Below are positions 19,540 to 33,388 of a stretch of DNA of 64,000 nt, one piece after another. A program made the position numbers and the translations under genes. Every line of letters starts with the position of its first letter. The stretch's first letter is position 1. This stretch comes from Siniperca chuatsi. Taxonomy: Eukaryota > Chordata > Actinopteri > Centrarchiformes > Sinipercidae. The DNA is taken from contig NC_058046.1 of NCBI RefSeq assembly GCF_020085105.1, forward strand, positions 15,830,175 to 15,894,174, given 5' to 3'. The notes below the pieces were generated by a model that was not told the DNA's origin, ran no database searches, and was given only the letters and a program-made list of their open reading frames with translations.

Positions 19540-22054
19540 TCTTTTTGTCCAAATCTGATCCCCAAATTATTCTGGGGGCTCAGATTGGTGTGAAAGGGAC
19601 GAGAAGGTCACTTGAAATCGCCTTTTATCCGCTGGGTTTTTTTCTATGGATCAGCAACTTTCAATAGACATAATCTAATCGCTCTTAATGGAAAGGCCAT
19701 TCGTGAGAAATAGTGGAAATATCGTTGAGCCTATAGGCTAAAGCCATTTAAGACCGAAGCATTTAACAGGCAACAAAGTTCACAAAATTGCTTTGCAATT
19801 AATTATTACTGGAAACTGAAAAGTGCCTCCCCAAAACAGGGAAAGTTTACATATTAGTTTAAAACCGACAGATGCAAACATCAGTCTGTCTATTCAGGGT
19901 AGATATAACCATATGTGTATTATAATAACCCTATTAATTTCTATGTTATTTCATCATAATATTCCGTATGCTTTTTAAAGTTATCTTTTTGCTCTAAAAT
20001 GACTTTAGTTTAACTGTAACATTGCATTACCCTACAGAGGGAGTCATCCGAGTTTGAATCTAGATATTATTGTTTATTTCCTCATTATTTTTAATATGGC
20101 CTCGCGTCTCTAGAGATTTGAGATCCCTCAGTTTTAGACGTGATGAATGGAAGTCTCTTTCCAGGATTTTTGCATCCCAGACTGAGGACAATAACTGCAA
20201 TGACTTTCCCAATTAGGCTTGAGGTTGGAGTTAAGTTAGAGGGACTGTCAGTTAAAGCTATGGGCAATGGCTTTATTGCTCACTAACCATCATTTCTTTA
20301 AAGCCTATGTGCTAATTACTTTGGATGGTCCCAGAGACGGAGATTATAAATCCATTAGCACCCAAACCCTCGTGATTCCACAGTGCAAACACTGTAATTT
20401 TGTAGTACACCCAAAAACCAAACTCTAAGTACCAGAAGCTAGATGAAGGGAAACAGATTTTCAACAACGTGTGTAGGCTACTTCATAGGGAAGCCCAGCG
20501 TATATCAATCAGCAGCTAAGCCGAAACACACAGAGTAAACTAAGCATAACAGAAAATTAACTGACAATGTCTTATCAGGCCGGTGGTTAGGTTTAAAAAC
20601 GACCTGTTTATATTACTGTGTCAACTTATTGCAGCATTGCAATCATAAATGATCAACACAACGCCGTTTTTATATTGTGGGTTCTATTTTAATGCAAGTT
20701 TGGGAAATCATTTATTCTTATTCCCCAAATGCCTGTGAGGTATCCAGGGAGCGATGCAGCCTTAAGGAATAAAGTGAATTAAAATACGACTTAATACCTG
20801 TTTGACTGCGTTTAAAGAAGGCAATACAAAAACCGGGACCCAAACGGGGGTGAGCGAAGGCATCTCACCCTTAAAGTAATTTATTTCGGGGAAACCGGAG
20901 GGCAAAGGTGGAATTCTTGAGAAATTCAACAAGGATAAGGGAGCTTTAGGAATTCTGCACGCAGATTACCTTTCATCCCATCCTCACATTATCCGACAAC
21001 ACACAGTAGAAATATAGCTCAGCGACAAAAGAGCGAGATTACCCTCCGACACAGAGGAGTGCAAAACAATTTTTAAGAAGTATTGCGATTATTAGGGGAG
21101 CGAACGGGGGTAAGGCAACATAGCAGAGGAGTGATCCCGTGTGCTTTCAAAGGGGGAGACAAAAAAAAGATGACATAGCTCACCGTTCATAAAGTGTCCT
21201 GTCTGCGTCTTAGTGGTCTAGTGGATGGTGGACCCATCTAAAAGAGTTTACCCGCCTTTTTATGCTGGCATAAATATTTATGGTGTGTAAATTCACATCA
21301 AACACGGTATGAATCTGAGCAAAGCTGAAGGAGGATAGGATCGTTTATTGGGATATATAACTACAAAGTAGTTGGTAACTTTAACAGATTGTTGTTTAGA
21401 CTGTTGGTTATGATGTCTTGCAATGATCGCTGACACTGGGTCAGAGTGTGACCCCCTTTTGGTTTGACTTGTTTGGTTGTTTAACTTTTGATTTGTAACT
21501 AAATGAGTGGCATCACATTAGCACTGCATTATTTTTTTCCCATTTTTTCCCCCTCCAAAACCAACACACAGCAGGGTCTTAATTAGAAATGTAGTGTAGC
21601 TGAACCATCAGCATGCTGGAGCTGAGAATGACTGAGCACACTGGTGCAGTCTAGTTTACATCAGTACAGAGAAAACAGAAAATAATTTCCCCACAAACTC
21701 TCAGAGGCAGTTTGAGTGAAAAACATATTTATTTATTTACGTTTAGCAAACTTGAAAATAGGTTGTGCCACAAATGAATATATATAGGCACATGAAGCTG
21801 CAATCAAAGTTTTACTTTAATTTCAACCCTCCTAAACAACTGTGAAATATGATTTATTACAATGCTAAAATATAGCAGAGTAGCCAAAACAGCAATTTAG
21901 GGAAATATAATTTTTAATATATCATGCATTTCTAATTGAAAGCACTGTCAAAAATCATATTTAAACCAAAAGATACCCCTCTCTCTCACAACACACACAC
22001 ACCCACATAACCACGGACAAAACCCTCTTGAGATTTGGTGTGTTTTCATTTGAA

Positions 22055-22056
<2 letters not shown>

Positions 22057-22110
<54 letters not shown>
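22057..22110. repeat. (GT)27 microsatellite
   Basis: An uninterrupted 54-bp GT run in non-coding sequence. Confidence 0.95.
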
Positions 22111-22112
<2 letters not shown>

Positions 22113-24151
22113 TGTTTGCATGTGTGGGCACATGTGTGTAAAAAGACAGTGAAGTGAAGGTGGCCTGTGTTTAGTGTCCAGACCTGGCAGATTGTGACCT
22201 TATCAATGTGAAACTCTTAAGATAAATTATTCATAGCACCTGTTTGATGTCTCCGGCCAAAGAATGACAAAGGTGTAGGATTTAAGATGCATCTCAAAGC
22301 CATGAATATCAGCTACTGTGCTACCTGTCTCTTTTTCAGAGCAGAAAAAAAGGAAGATAGGCTGCACTTTAAACACAAAAAATGAACAATTTGTTTTCTA
22401 ACAGGGGGTGCAGAAGAGAGCGACCAGAGAACAGCTATTGGTAGTAAGTGTATGCTAATCTTCATTTGCAGATACATTAATAAAACTCAACTGTAACTCA
22501 ATCTACCATTTTCAGCGTGTGAAAAGGTGTGGCTTCTGTCTGCCATTGTCTTTATGTCATGTAACTCACAGGTGTCCACTGATTATGTCAGTCGGTGAAG
22601 CGGGTCACCCGCATTGCCACTGCCTGCTTTATCCTCACTTTAATTTGAAACTTAAAGCAGAGAGTTTGTGTGAGTGATTCAGTAGGGCTAACCTTGCCCT
22701 TTGTAACTGAGTTTGTGTTGTGTCTCCTCGCAGGCAGAGAGCGTCATAGTGGCTGGGCGTTGGGAAACAGCGGGATGTGTCGGTGTGGTACGAGGACTGA
22801 CGCTGGGATGAGATGTAATTTACAGCGAGTGCTGTTTGATTGTGGGACAGTGACGGTGATACCACTGCTTAGTATGAGTATTGGGATCACTTGACATGAC
22901 AGCCCTGCACTGACAAGCTTATTGTACTTAATCATACATGTGGTAAATATAACATTAACAATAAATTAATAGTCATTCTCAGAATAGATTTTAAGAGGCT
23001 GCCCTCTCTTTATTTTATTGCTCAGTTCACATTTTGCTTTTTCATTAAGTGCATTACTGGAGTGTTTATCAAGTACTATTCCAAGCTTTTCTACTCAGAA
23101 ATGAATCCAAGCATCCGGGAACTCAAATTCTTTCTCAATGATTTGTTTTGGAAAAAAAAACATAGTATGCTTTTTGGGAAACTGGCAGCTGATCTTTTTC
23201 ATAGCTAGAGGTCAACATGACACTCAGTATTAATAAAACAAATAAGACTAGGATGGATATTAATGATGATATATACAGATGCACTGCGCATGAGCTTGAA
23301 TTATGTGTGAACATGCTGAAGGAGAGCAAAGGAAAGACACTCACAGATGTTTGTGTGTTTACTTGTCTGTGTGTGATAGCCAGTCAGTTTCCCTCATATG
23401 TTCCCTTTGACTTTTGACCCCACAGTTGGGGTCAAGCCCTGACAAATGAGATGGTCGAGTTTTGGCCAGAACTGCAAACATTCCACAACAATCTTATGTC
23501 CTCCTCCTCCCCTCATATCCGTCATTCCTCACCCCTTCACTCCTCTCAGTATGTCTCTTCCATGACTTGGACAGAGTCAGAGAAAGTTCTCATTACAAAC
23601 AAACATGTTTTATTGTATTTGCTGTGGTAATTTTAAAGCACACACCCTTCAAATTAAGAATTACAACATGGGTTCAATTTAATATCCCTGACATCTGCCT
23701 TGTTCACAGAAGGAAAGAAAACAAAAGAGTATGGTTTTAGAGGAGAAGCTGTGTCAAAGATTTGGATATTACAACCCTGCACTTTGAAAGCACACTGTGT
23801 GTGTTTGGAAAGCTTGTCAGTGATGTCAAGGATGAGAAATGTTGCAGTGTGGTTTTTTACACACGCTGCTGGCTCTAGCATTTCCGGCAACATTTCTCAC
23901 TCTGCCTCCCTCACACCATCCGCTCTGCTGCAATATCCCCACATTTTTTCATCCTTTCACTTTTTCCCCTACTCTCCCTCCCTCTCTGTTTGCCTTCTCT
24001 CCGCTCTCTGACCACTCTTGCTCCCTTTACCCTTCCTCTCTGCTGCACCACCCTGCCCAATCTCAGCCTCTCCCTCCCTTCTCTCTCCTCCCAGCACATT
24101 CACTCACTCACCCCCCTCCTTCCCTTTTTCCTCCACCCACTATTTTTTCAG

Positions 24152-24246
24152 ATTTTCAAACATGCCGTTCCACAGAATGCTACCACCTGTGTCTTTAGGG
24201 GGAAAAGGGGGGCTATGGGGGCTTCCTCTTCAGGAAGCTGGTTAAG
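24152..24246 (+). ncRNA. Candidate plus-strand exon, possibly of a divergent nr2f1a lncRNA
   Basis: A long pyrimidine tract ending TATTTTTTCAG is followed by 95 nt and a consensus donor TTAAG|GTAAGT. A frame from an internal ATG runs 24 codons and ends in TAA just before the donor, so it looks non-coding. It points away from nr2f1a, as NR2F1-AS1 does in human. Only one exon is seen, with no promoter or partner exon identified, so the lncRNA reading is inferred. Confidence 0.3.
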
Positions 24247-27200
24247 GTAAGTGGAACCCTCTATTACAATGACACGGCAAATAATGGTTCTGCTTGTTGT
24301 GTTTCTGTATTAACTTTTTTTCATGGAATGACCCCGGCTTCCTAAGCATCACTACCCTCCATCAGAGCTCTAGCTACAAGTCACTGCTGTAAAAACACAC
24401 ACAGTCACCATCAATGAACGTCAGCAGAGCAGAGTGCCACAAAAGGAGCCTAGAGACCAACAGAGCCGGCTGATAGTAACATCGAGTGGATCATGCTCTT
24501 GAACTTGCTTTCATAATGATGTAATATTACTAAAAGGCAATGCAACACAGCAAAGATCTTAATAAAAACACATCAATCTCGATATGCGTGTATGTGTTTT
24601 TTTCTCTTTTCACTCCCAGTTGAATTGTGATATCATTTGATGTTGGCTGTTATGTGATTCATCGGAGGGTACAGCTGCTTCACATGGATCTTGGCCTGGA
24701 CAGGACTGTTTCCTCACAGGGCAGCTGATCACATGATTCAGTCACACGGATAGATCTGAGCTCTAATTGGCCGTGCATGGGCGCATCACCGTGGTGAATC
24801 TGGGCGCATGTTTACAGCTCTATGCTTTGAATAGTAAAATGGTGGGTTGTGTTTCGCCTTCCTAGGTAAGATGGCAGTAAGTTCCGTGTATGTCTATGGG
24901 TGGGGACTCCTAGACCAAGGGCTGTTGCTATGTTGATCTACAATGCAAAATAATATGTCATTACTAGGACAATGCACATAGCTCTGCAATTGAACTGAAA
25001 CAATGCAATGCTACGTGAAGCTGTGCTGCAGGAAAGGTAAGAGTGGAATTTCTGGGTTAAATATATATGTACATTGTTGCAGGGCACTAGTATCTTCCTG
25101 ATTTCTATCTCTTTCTCCATTCACCTCATGGCCCCTGTTCATCCCTCCGTAATGGCCAGTGTAAATAAATAATAAAGCTCTCCTATCACTCTCATCACCA
25201 TCAGCCATCAAGTTAGTGGGGTTAAAGCAGGCAGCAAGCGACAGGCAACAGGGAAAATATGTGTAGGCATATGTGTGTAATCATGGCCGTGTCCATGGTG
25301 CAGTTCAGCTGCCTCCTGCTCTGTATGTCCACAGGCAGCTCAAGGATGTAAAGGAAGGGCTCAGAGCCACTTGATTCCCTGCCACCACCCACTGTTACCC
25401 CAGTGTTACCAGAGCGTGGATGTCTGCCCCTGTCCCCCAGAGCCTCAGTCCCGCTCTCCCCCACCCCTCCTCAACCAACATGCACCCACCAACCCCCCCG
25501 ACCCCCAATCCCTCCACCGCCCTGCCTCGCTCCCTGATTCAGTGTGTAAAAGCGCCCCCTGAATGATGGATTACTGTGTCACCGCAGCCTGCGAAGGATT
25601 AATTTGTTTCATTGATTTCTCTTTAGGCAGAATGCCAGCGTCTGCCGCTTCCCACCTTTTCCCCAAGACTCGCAGCTGTAATAGACGGTAATGGCCTAAG
25701 ACAAATCAACCCGTTTCTTATAAAAATAGCACCAAATAACCCTCCCCATTCTCCAGCCTGCACTCTACTCACGAGCACATCAGGGAGTGGCGGTGGTGGG
25801 GTATCAGGGGGGTGTTCGATTCATCCTCATCCTCCATCTCTTTCACTCTAGCTGGCTATCCTTCCATACCACCGTCCCTCCTTATCCTGTGCTGAGCCAG
25901 AGGAGACCATCCAGTCACTCTAACAAAGCCATAAGTCTGCCGTACTTACAGCTCCCTCTCAGGCCTCACAATGGATGGGTAATGACAACGCTGTCTGGAG
26001 GGGGCTGTGGGAGTTGGGCCATTCTCTCCAGTAATGGAAGCAGTTACTGCCATTCCCTATACACCTGCAGGAACAGCTAACTGTTAACCACTGTGATCTA
26101 TGGCAAGGCCTTACCGCACCAGGCTAAGGTTGAAGGGTTGTACTGACACCACTGAATTAGGGCATGTCTGCACAACACATCTTTTTTTCTGTCTTTGCTA
26201 TGGTGCATGAAGGTATTCTACTGTATGTTGAGAGCTATGGAAAAGCATTGGAGTTATTTATAAACAAATCTGTACCAATGAATCAGTGTTGGTACAACTC
26301 TCAGCACTACAGACTGACAATCTAACATTCCTGACATTCACTGATTTAACGCAGACATAAGATGCTGCCACATCTTTACTACCCTGTCACTGCTTTGAAC
26401 GATGGGAAACCCAAACGGCCTGTAACATTAAGCACACCACTACATGCTGACTGTCCTCGAACGCTTTCCAATCCCATATAGATTTACGAGCAGAACCAGA
26501 TCCATTAATCCATTGTTGATTTGCTGTGGCTGCCCTGCAGGGTTTTTGGGATCAGATATCATACAGTGCTGAAATTCACCCTGTTGCGCAGCAGGGTAGA
26601 CTGTAACACCCTGACCGGTGCTAAAAATGCTGCACCAAGCATTAGGTAATGAAATACAAGTCAGTGTTTTTCAATTTTTAAATTCATGGCACATTTGAAA
26701 ATCCTGCATGTCTACCACCAGCCTTACTCACACACAACCTGACAGATATATGAACTTTTGACAGAAAACACTGTCACCTACATAAAAAATTACAACATAA
26801 ACTAGAGTGACAATCCATAGAGGGCTCCGTATGAGTAAGTTAGAGCTGGTACACAATGTGATAATGACCCAGGCTGCAGGGAAATCTCATCACCTCCCTG
26901 CAATCAATTTAACAGTGTTTACAAAGCCACGGGCTGGGGTTTGTGCTTGAGGACTGAGCACTGGTCACCTAGTGTTCCACTAGATCCCCCTGCTAAGCTG
27001 GCCTCTCCTGGGTAAACCTCCACAAAGCCCCCTCATGTCTGACACCACCAGGCCCTTCAAATACTGCTCTCAGACAGAGGATTAGGTAATCTCACCATGA
27101 TACTGTCTTTTACTCTATTTCTGTCTTTTTTTTCTTCCTCATTGTCTCCCTTTCTCTACCCCTGCATTCTCATACCTTACATCCCCCCCCCTCTCTCTCT

Positions 27201-27695
27201 GGCCTGTTGAAGTGCTTGTTCTACTTGGGGCACATCTATCCTCAGGGGTCCTTACATTCTTAAGTGCCTCCAGAAAAGGTTAGTTGGCAGGTAATTGTCC
27301 AGCTGTGGTCGGGCTTATCTTAATTGTGGGTGCTTCAGTGCAAGCTACACTTCCTTTGATGAAGAGACTTACAGTATGTGGAAAAAAGGGAGAAGATAGG
27401 AGGGTGGGACGAGAAAAGGATTTACCATTTTGAAGTCTATTTGATATTTTTCCGTTGGTTGTTTGTACTTTGCAGTTTGGCAGTTAAAAATGAACAATGT
27501 GTAAGACTTTTTTAAATTTGTCATTTGAAAATCTAAAACTTATTTGGATATGACATAATAGTATTCTTTTATACACATTTTTGTGTATAAAAGTACATCA
27601 CTGGAGAGTTTCCATTATAACAAACTCAATGCTGACCTCACAGTGTTAAAATCCAAATGTACAACTATAACTATACTTCCATCTGAAGCCATCTG

Positions 27696-27760
<65 letters not shown>

Positions 27761-30700
27761 TGTCGATAGGAAGCTTTAGGGGGTTAGTGTTTGCATTGCC
27801 CCAGTCAAAGGTCATGACTGACCAATAAAATATTTCCAGAGCACCATCAATAACTCCGACATGCAGACTAATACAGTATGGGATTGGGGGTAGGGGGAGG
27901 AAGCTTGATGTGCTTGCTTCGAGCAGAATGGATGAGTAAGAGGCCAAAAGGTTACTGGACAGACTTCGGCCCCCTGCCCCTGCACCCTCTCATATGTGCA
28001 TTTGATAGCGACAGGGGCAATTATAAGGGTATACTTCAGGCAGGTCAAATGGGAGAGGGCAAAGTGCAGAACCTTTAAAGCACTGGCTGGAGTCAAAGGT
28101 TAGGATGGACATAGGACATCATAGCGTGCCGCTGGGCAAGGGGTAATGGAATCAGTGCTATAGAGACACAGGCTGATGAGGGGGGGGGAGAAATCATATC
28201 GTCTCTTGTCTCATGTGATATTTTCATAGAGATAGAAAATTACACAAGCTGCTCATGATCAGAATCTCAAATTATGGCATTAAATGCAGTTTGGCTTGAC
28301 TACAGTAACTACTTGTTTGGTGTTTGTGTGGTTTGTGTGTGTGTTCATATACTGTCATATACTGAACCATCAGGCTTCATGGCTATTAAATATGAATAGC
28401 CCAAGGTCAGGGAAGGTCGTGGCATGCATTTAGCACCAGTGACCAATGCGAAATGTAAAGGTCAAAGAGGAATTGCCTGAGTCGGAGCAATACAACGTTT
28501 GCTCGTCCACATTTATGCATCCTATTGGCAGTGATTTATGGTAGGAGATAAGCATACGGATGGGAAGAAAACACTCTCTTTCTCCTATCCCGTCAGACTC
28601 GGTAAATACACTACTCACTCATATCAATCACCATGTCACAGTAAATCGCCACTGTATGCTTCCTGCTCAGATTGCCTTTGTCTTGCTCTGCCTTCTCCCT
28701 CCAGCTCTGGGGAGCACACTGGTGGTATTGTTGCTATTTCACAAGCTCTATAGTTAGCATTTCAAACAGCTGTGGTACAAAAGTAGTGAGTATGTTCAAA
28801 GTCAGGGGTATGTTTTAGTTTGTTGCCTTTTTCCATCTTCCATGGATAGATTCCATACTGTATCAATCATACACTATAGAAGTAAGGTCCTCACTTGATC
28901 TCAAAAATACTGAAGAGATGTTTTTTCTGTTATGTGACAAAACGCTTTTTTAATATATGTTCCCCACTTCTATTTATTTCTAGGCCTTGTAGAGACTGCT
29001 GTGTTATTGTATTTTCTTTTAAATGGGCTTCCATGCATTTGGTTTGCATAAGAAAAAAAAGAGAAAGAATCCGAATTCTAGGACATTTAAAACAGTTCAG
29101 GTTGGAGCAGGTTTCATGCTTATAAAACAAATCACTGTGGATTAAAATCAATTTCCCGATAACATTCCTGTGCTGCAGCCAGACAGGCTGTTCAGCATTT
29201 TGTAGGAGCAGCCACTCTGGGGGGACCTTGACTGGGCCAGCGATTAACTCTGTATCCCGGCTTTTAGAATTTTGTAGGCCTCTTGAACATGAACATGTTC
29301 CCCATGTCCCTTTGGCTCCTTAAATGTGAAAACCAGTCACTGGTGCACCACAGCCTTTGCGAACTACCCCCAAGTGGTTCAGAATCCAGCCAGAGAAAAG
29401 TCCAAAAAGAAAACATGCTTTTGAACTGCCGGCCAAAGCGGAAACATGGTCTAGTAAGCTGCTTTTTAACCTGAACCATAAAGACCAATTTTTCCTTTCC
29501 TCCAATAGTAATAAATTCGCTCTTTTCCTTTATTACACATGTTATGTTTTTCCATCGTAAGATCAAAGGGTGATAATGAGTGACACCATAGGCTCCAGTG
29601 TATATAACCTGACATTTTCTGTTCAGTTCTCCATCAGTCAGCATTTTAGCTTGTATGCAACTTCAATATGACAAAAAATCTTTAACACCAGAAAAACTGC
29701 AGTAGCCAAAATATATAGAATGTTTTTCCTCTGGAAATCATATCAATTTCATTGAGTCGACTGTAGAGGTCAGCTTTGAGGATCAGATTCTTACCATTTT
29801 AATACCAGTGATGACATTTCCCTACACACCAGCTGTTACACCATCTATCCCTCCCTCCCTGTGAGAACAACAGTTCTAAAGGCTGTTTATATTCAGGACA
29901 AGTTCTGTACGATCTGTCACATTCATCTCTATTTCCCATTCACCACGGGGCATTTGAACCACATCAGAATCTATTACCACCATGCAGATTCAGCCCCCGC
30001 TGACAATACAAATCATGATAAGATGGAGCAGTGACTCCATAAACACCCTCGCTTATACAGTATATCGCATCATATGAGCTGAGTTGGATAGCAGATCCCA
30101 CTTGTGATCTATGTGATCGTTTATTTATATGGATGGACTAAAGATACAGATATCATTACATCTCTGTCTGTCTTTAACCTGTGTCTGTTACTACCCCATT
30201 CAAACAATATATATAAATTGTTGTGTATGTATATATGTGTGTGTGTGTGTGTTTATCTGTGGGAGCATCCATCACTCAGCAGGAGGAGTTCCAAATCAGT
30301 TGCTTGTGAGGAGAGATTTATGCTGTAATACATCAAATCAACAGACCTTTACAGTAAAATATGATTTTATCAATAGGCCTGATCAATAGTGCATGCAAGA
30401 CGCTGTGTAATTATTACAGAGGTCCGTATCAATAAAACTGTCACGCATGACCTCCTGCCAAAGGCTATGGAGCTGGGAGTCACAGACAGTCGAAGAAAGG
30501 TTTGTGTCATAGCCCTGAGATGTTTGATTACCTGTACATAAGGTCATGTCTTTGATGTACCATAACTTATCAGGACATCTTGGCTGAGATGAGAGTCAGG
30601 CAAGGAAAGTTTTACCAGCAGTGACAATCTACTGCATAGCAACACATTTAAAGCTATATGTATAAGATGCATTTTACTAACAGTTAATACTGCCAGGTCT

Positions 30701-32790
30701 GTTTAAAAACTGCCATTGTTAGTGAATTCTGTTTCCTTGCACCTTTGAAGACATTAGATTATAAATGAGAGAGACACAGATGACTGTCTTTACTGGAGTG
30801 AGGATCATTTCTCTAGAAGCAAGGCAATCCAAGAGTGGAAGAAAGACTGTCAAAAAGAGCTTTGTATTACACTGTAGTGGGAGCACTCTACATTAACACA
30901 CACACATACAGTCACATACACACATATACAGTACACCAGAGAGAGAGCGTGAGGCAGGGACCAATGAGGCAGTTTATATCGGGATTTTGTTTCACAGCCA
31001 CGGCCTCCTGGGAGAGAGGGGTCTGCCAATAACACTTAAGAGACAGAGCAGGAAAAGTAAGTGCTTTTATTACAGCTCATCACTCATGTAATTTCTGGCA
31101 GCATTTGTGATTACAGATCAAGTGATTGACTAACTACACATTCGGCAGCTGAGTTATGAACCGGGTGCCTACCATTCCAGCCCTGGCAGATTTTCCGTGT
31201 CAGCTGTAACTCATCCTCTCCCAGGGTGCTAAATCAAAGAGCACACTGCAGCCGGAAGAGTTAAATAATAAGTTGAGCTTTATTGTAAATCTGTCAGAAA
31301 TTAAACCTGCACGGACGTGGTCTCAGCCCTGATGTTGTACTGCATGGGGTGAAGAGACTGGATGGAGGGGATTAATAGAGGCTCCGATGGAGGTATTGAT
31401 GGATGACAGGTGAAGTGGGTGTGTATGCGTGCATGTGTTTGTGTATGGGTGTGCGTATGTGTGTATAAGGGGTGGGATTGAATCACCCTGGGGTTAGGTA
31501 GAGAGCACGGCTCAGGGTGTTTAATCGACAGGTCTCACCTTGAATCGATTGGCAGGAGTCTCGCAGGGCGAAAACGTGATACACACAACCAACACTTACT
31601 CACACACACCAAAACAAACCATAGGGAGTGTAAGAGACGATGGGGTGGGATCAGGGCGGATGTATCAATGCCATCAGTACTGCATGCCTGTATGTAGTAA
31701 GTATTGGGTTAGTACTCACAAAAGCAAATCTAAGACTCAATTCAGAAATACTTTTATTATTTTACTCATCACTCTCCTAGAGCAGCAAATAACCTTTTTA
31801 AACACCTTTGCTTAGGTTCACAAAATTAACATTAGTATCTTTTTTACCTTTAAAAACTGGGATCAAGATAATAAATAGCTTTGATGTCCATATGTATTCT
31901 TTGTCCAACTGAAATGACAACTACTGTGATGAAAGCAAAACAGGAATAATAACATATCCACTCAATATTTCAACATAACTCATAACTTACGGGTAGTACA
32001 GTAACACAGTATTACACAGTGCCGAGTTATTGACAAAAGGTCCTTTTTGTTGAATGTAGATGATGAAAAAAAAAAACATCAAATGCGCCATTTATAATGA
32101 AATCCTGACAAGAGGAATTACCATGGGGTTGTGGTCTGCACTGTGGCAAAGAACCAGTTTGCATAGAGTATAAGGCTAATGAAGGACCTCTCTTTAAGAA
32201 ACATCCAAAGAACAAAAAAAAAAACAAAAACAAAGCAAAGACACAGAGCAAAGTAGACTCAAAGGAAGCTCTATTTCCAGTAATGATCCTACTTTACTTT
32301 GAGAAACCTCATCATATAGTATTATCTCTGCAACAACTAAATTTCCTCGGTACTCAAAAGAGCCAAAGCGGCATGCACATGTGACTCATACTGCAGAGAC
32401 GGGCAGCCATGAAAACACTCCACCGTGAAATGTCTTACAAGAGGCCAAGATCTGAGAGGGCGTTTTGTCTTTAATAAACAACATACTGTAAGTATTAAAA
32501 AGAATGTGGCTCAGTAGTATGTACTGCAAAAAAAAAAAACCCCTCTCAAGTTCTGTTGAAATGTGGTGATTTAAGGACTCTGCAGCCCCTACATACGGCT
32601 TTGACTGTAAGACCAAAGTCTAATGCTTTCAGATGAGGTCAAGGTTCATGTGTGTCGTTGACTGAGATGGTTTGTAAGAGGAGGATATTTGCCAAATCAC
32701 AGTGTGGGGTAAAGTGGAGTCTGCTTTGGAGAGCTCTTACAGAGCAAAAGAGGCTTTTTGTCAGTCACCTTGGAGCCAAAAGTATTTATC
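24247..32790. other. Intergenic region, no gene seen
   Basis: This is unique sequence with microsatellites at 27698-27757 and short TG runs near 30230 and 28330. Open frames are short, without domain content or convincing exon borders. Confidence 0.6.
27698..27757. repeat. (AT)30 microsatellite
   Basis: An uninterrupted 60-bp AT run, self-complementary and able to extrude a cruciform. Confidence 0.95.
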
Positions 32791-32796
32791 TTTATT
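32791..32796 (-). terminator. RCC1-repeat gene poly(A) signal candidate
   Basis: AATAAA lies on the minus strand about 230 nt after the TAA of the RCC1-repeat gene. It is the first such hexamer I found downstream of the stop. Confidence 0.45.
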
Positions 32797-33022
32797 AAGT
32801 AGATAATAGAGTGCACATTCTCTTTCCATAGCTGGTCATTTTTGGGGACTATTTGGTAAAAATGCTTTTGACGCTGATGAATTTATGGATGAGCTGTGTA
32901 TTGGCTGGGTGGCTAGTCGATGAATATATATTCTGATTTCAAATATATCACATAACCTGACATAAAAGGGTAAATATACACGTTTCAAAAATCAAACATC
33001 AGATAACTGGATCTGGGGATTC

Positions 33023-33388
33023 TTATAGATTTTTCCGAGGAGTGCCAAAGGAAGAGGTCATTCTTCTTTGTGTAGGACAATACCTGAATGGCTCAGAAGA
33101 GGAAGGAGTTGGAGAAAGAGGGGTTTTGACTCGTGGTCCCGGGTGGAAGGAAGGAGAGGACATCTGAACTTGCTGTCCAGGGCTCAGATGGGGAGAAGAA
33201 TTGTAAATTGGAGACTTGAGGCCAGTGGGTAGACTAATTCTTGAATGGTGACAAGAGGCTACACTCTGAGCTGCAGGATCTGTACATCTCCCAGGAGGTC
33301 TGGGTTTGGGTCTGAGCCTTGGACCCTGCAAAATGCTGCTGTCACTTCCAGATTGTTGGGCCAATTCAGCCAGATGTGTAGATCTCTC
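33023..33388 (-). CDS. RCC1-repeat gene, terminal coding exon (Pro/Ser-rich tail)
   Basis: The acceptor TTGTCTCTTCAG|GAGAG opens a 121-codon exon ending in TAA at 33025-33023. It starts ERSTHLAELAQQSGSDSS, then RLRPKPRPPGR, several SP/TP sites (SPIYNSS, LSPGQQ, TPLSPTPSSS) and a basic C-terminus TQRRMTSSFGTPRKNL. Low-complexity, basic and rich in Ser-Pro, it resembles a regulated docking or microtubule-binding tail, but that is only a suggestion. Confidence 0.78.
   Translation of the reverse strand, partial: ERSTHLAELAQQSGSDSSILQGPRLRPKPRPPGRCTDPAAQSVASCHHSRISLPTGLKSPIYNSSPHLSPGQQVQMSSPSFHPGPRVKTPLSPTPSSSEPFRYCPTQRRMTSSFGTPRKNL

Larger units (their letters stand above)
14700..24151. other. 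Non-coding region upstream of nr2f1a, probably regulatory
   Basis: No coding exon or transposon is recognised. The first part (14760-14820) is GA-rich. Several AT-rich unique patches (15780-15960, 20730-21130) have the look of developmental enhancers, with many TAAT and ATTA cores. This is an inference from composition and from the known regulatory neighbourhood of NR2F genes. Confidence 0.55.
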
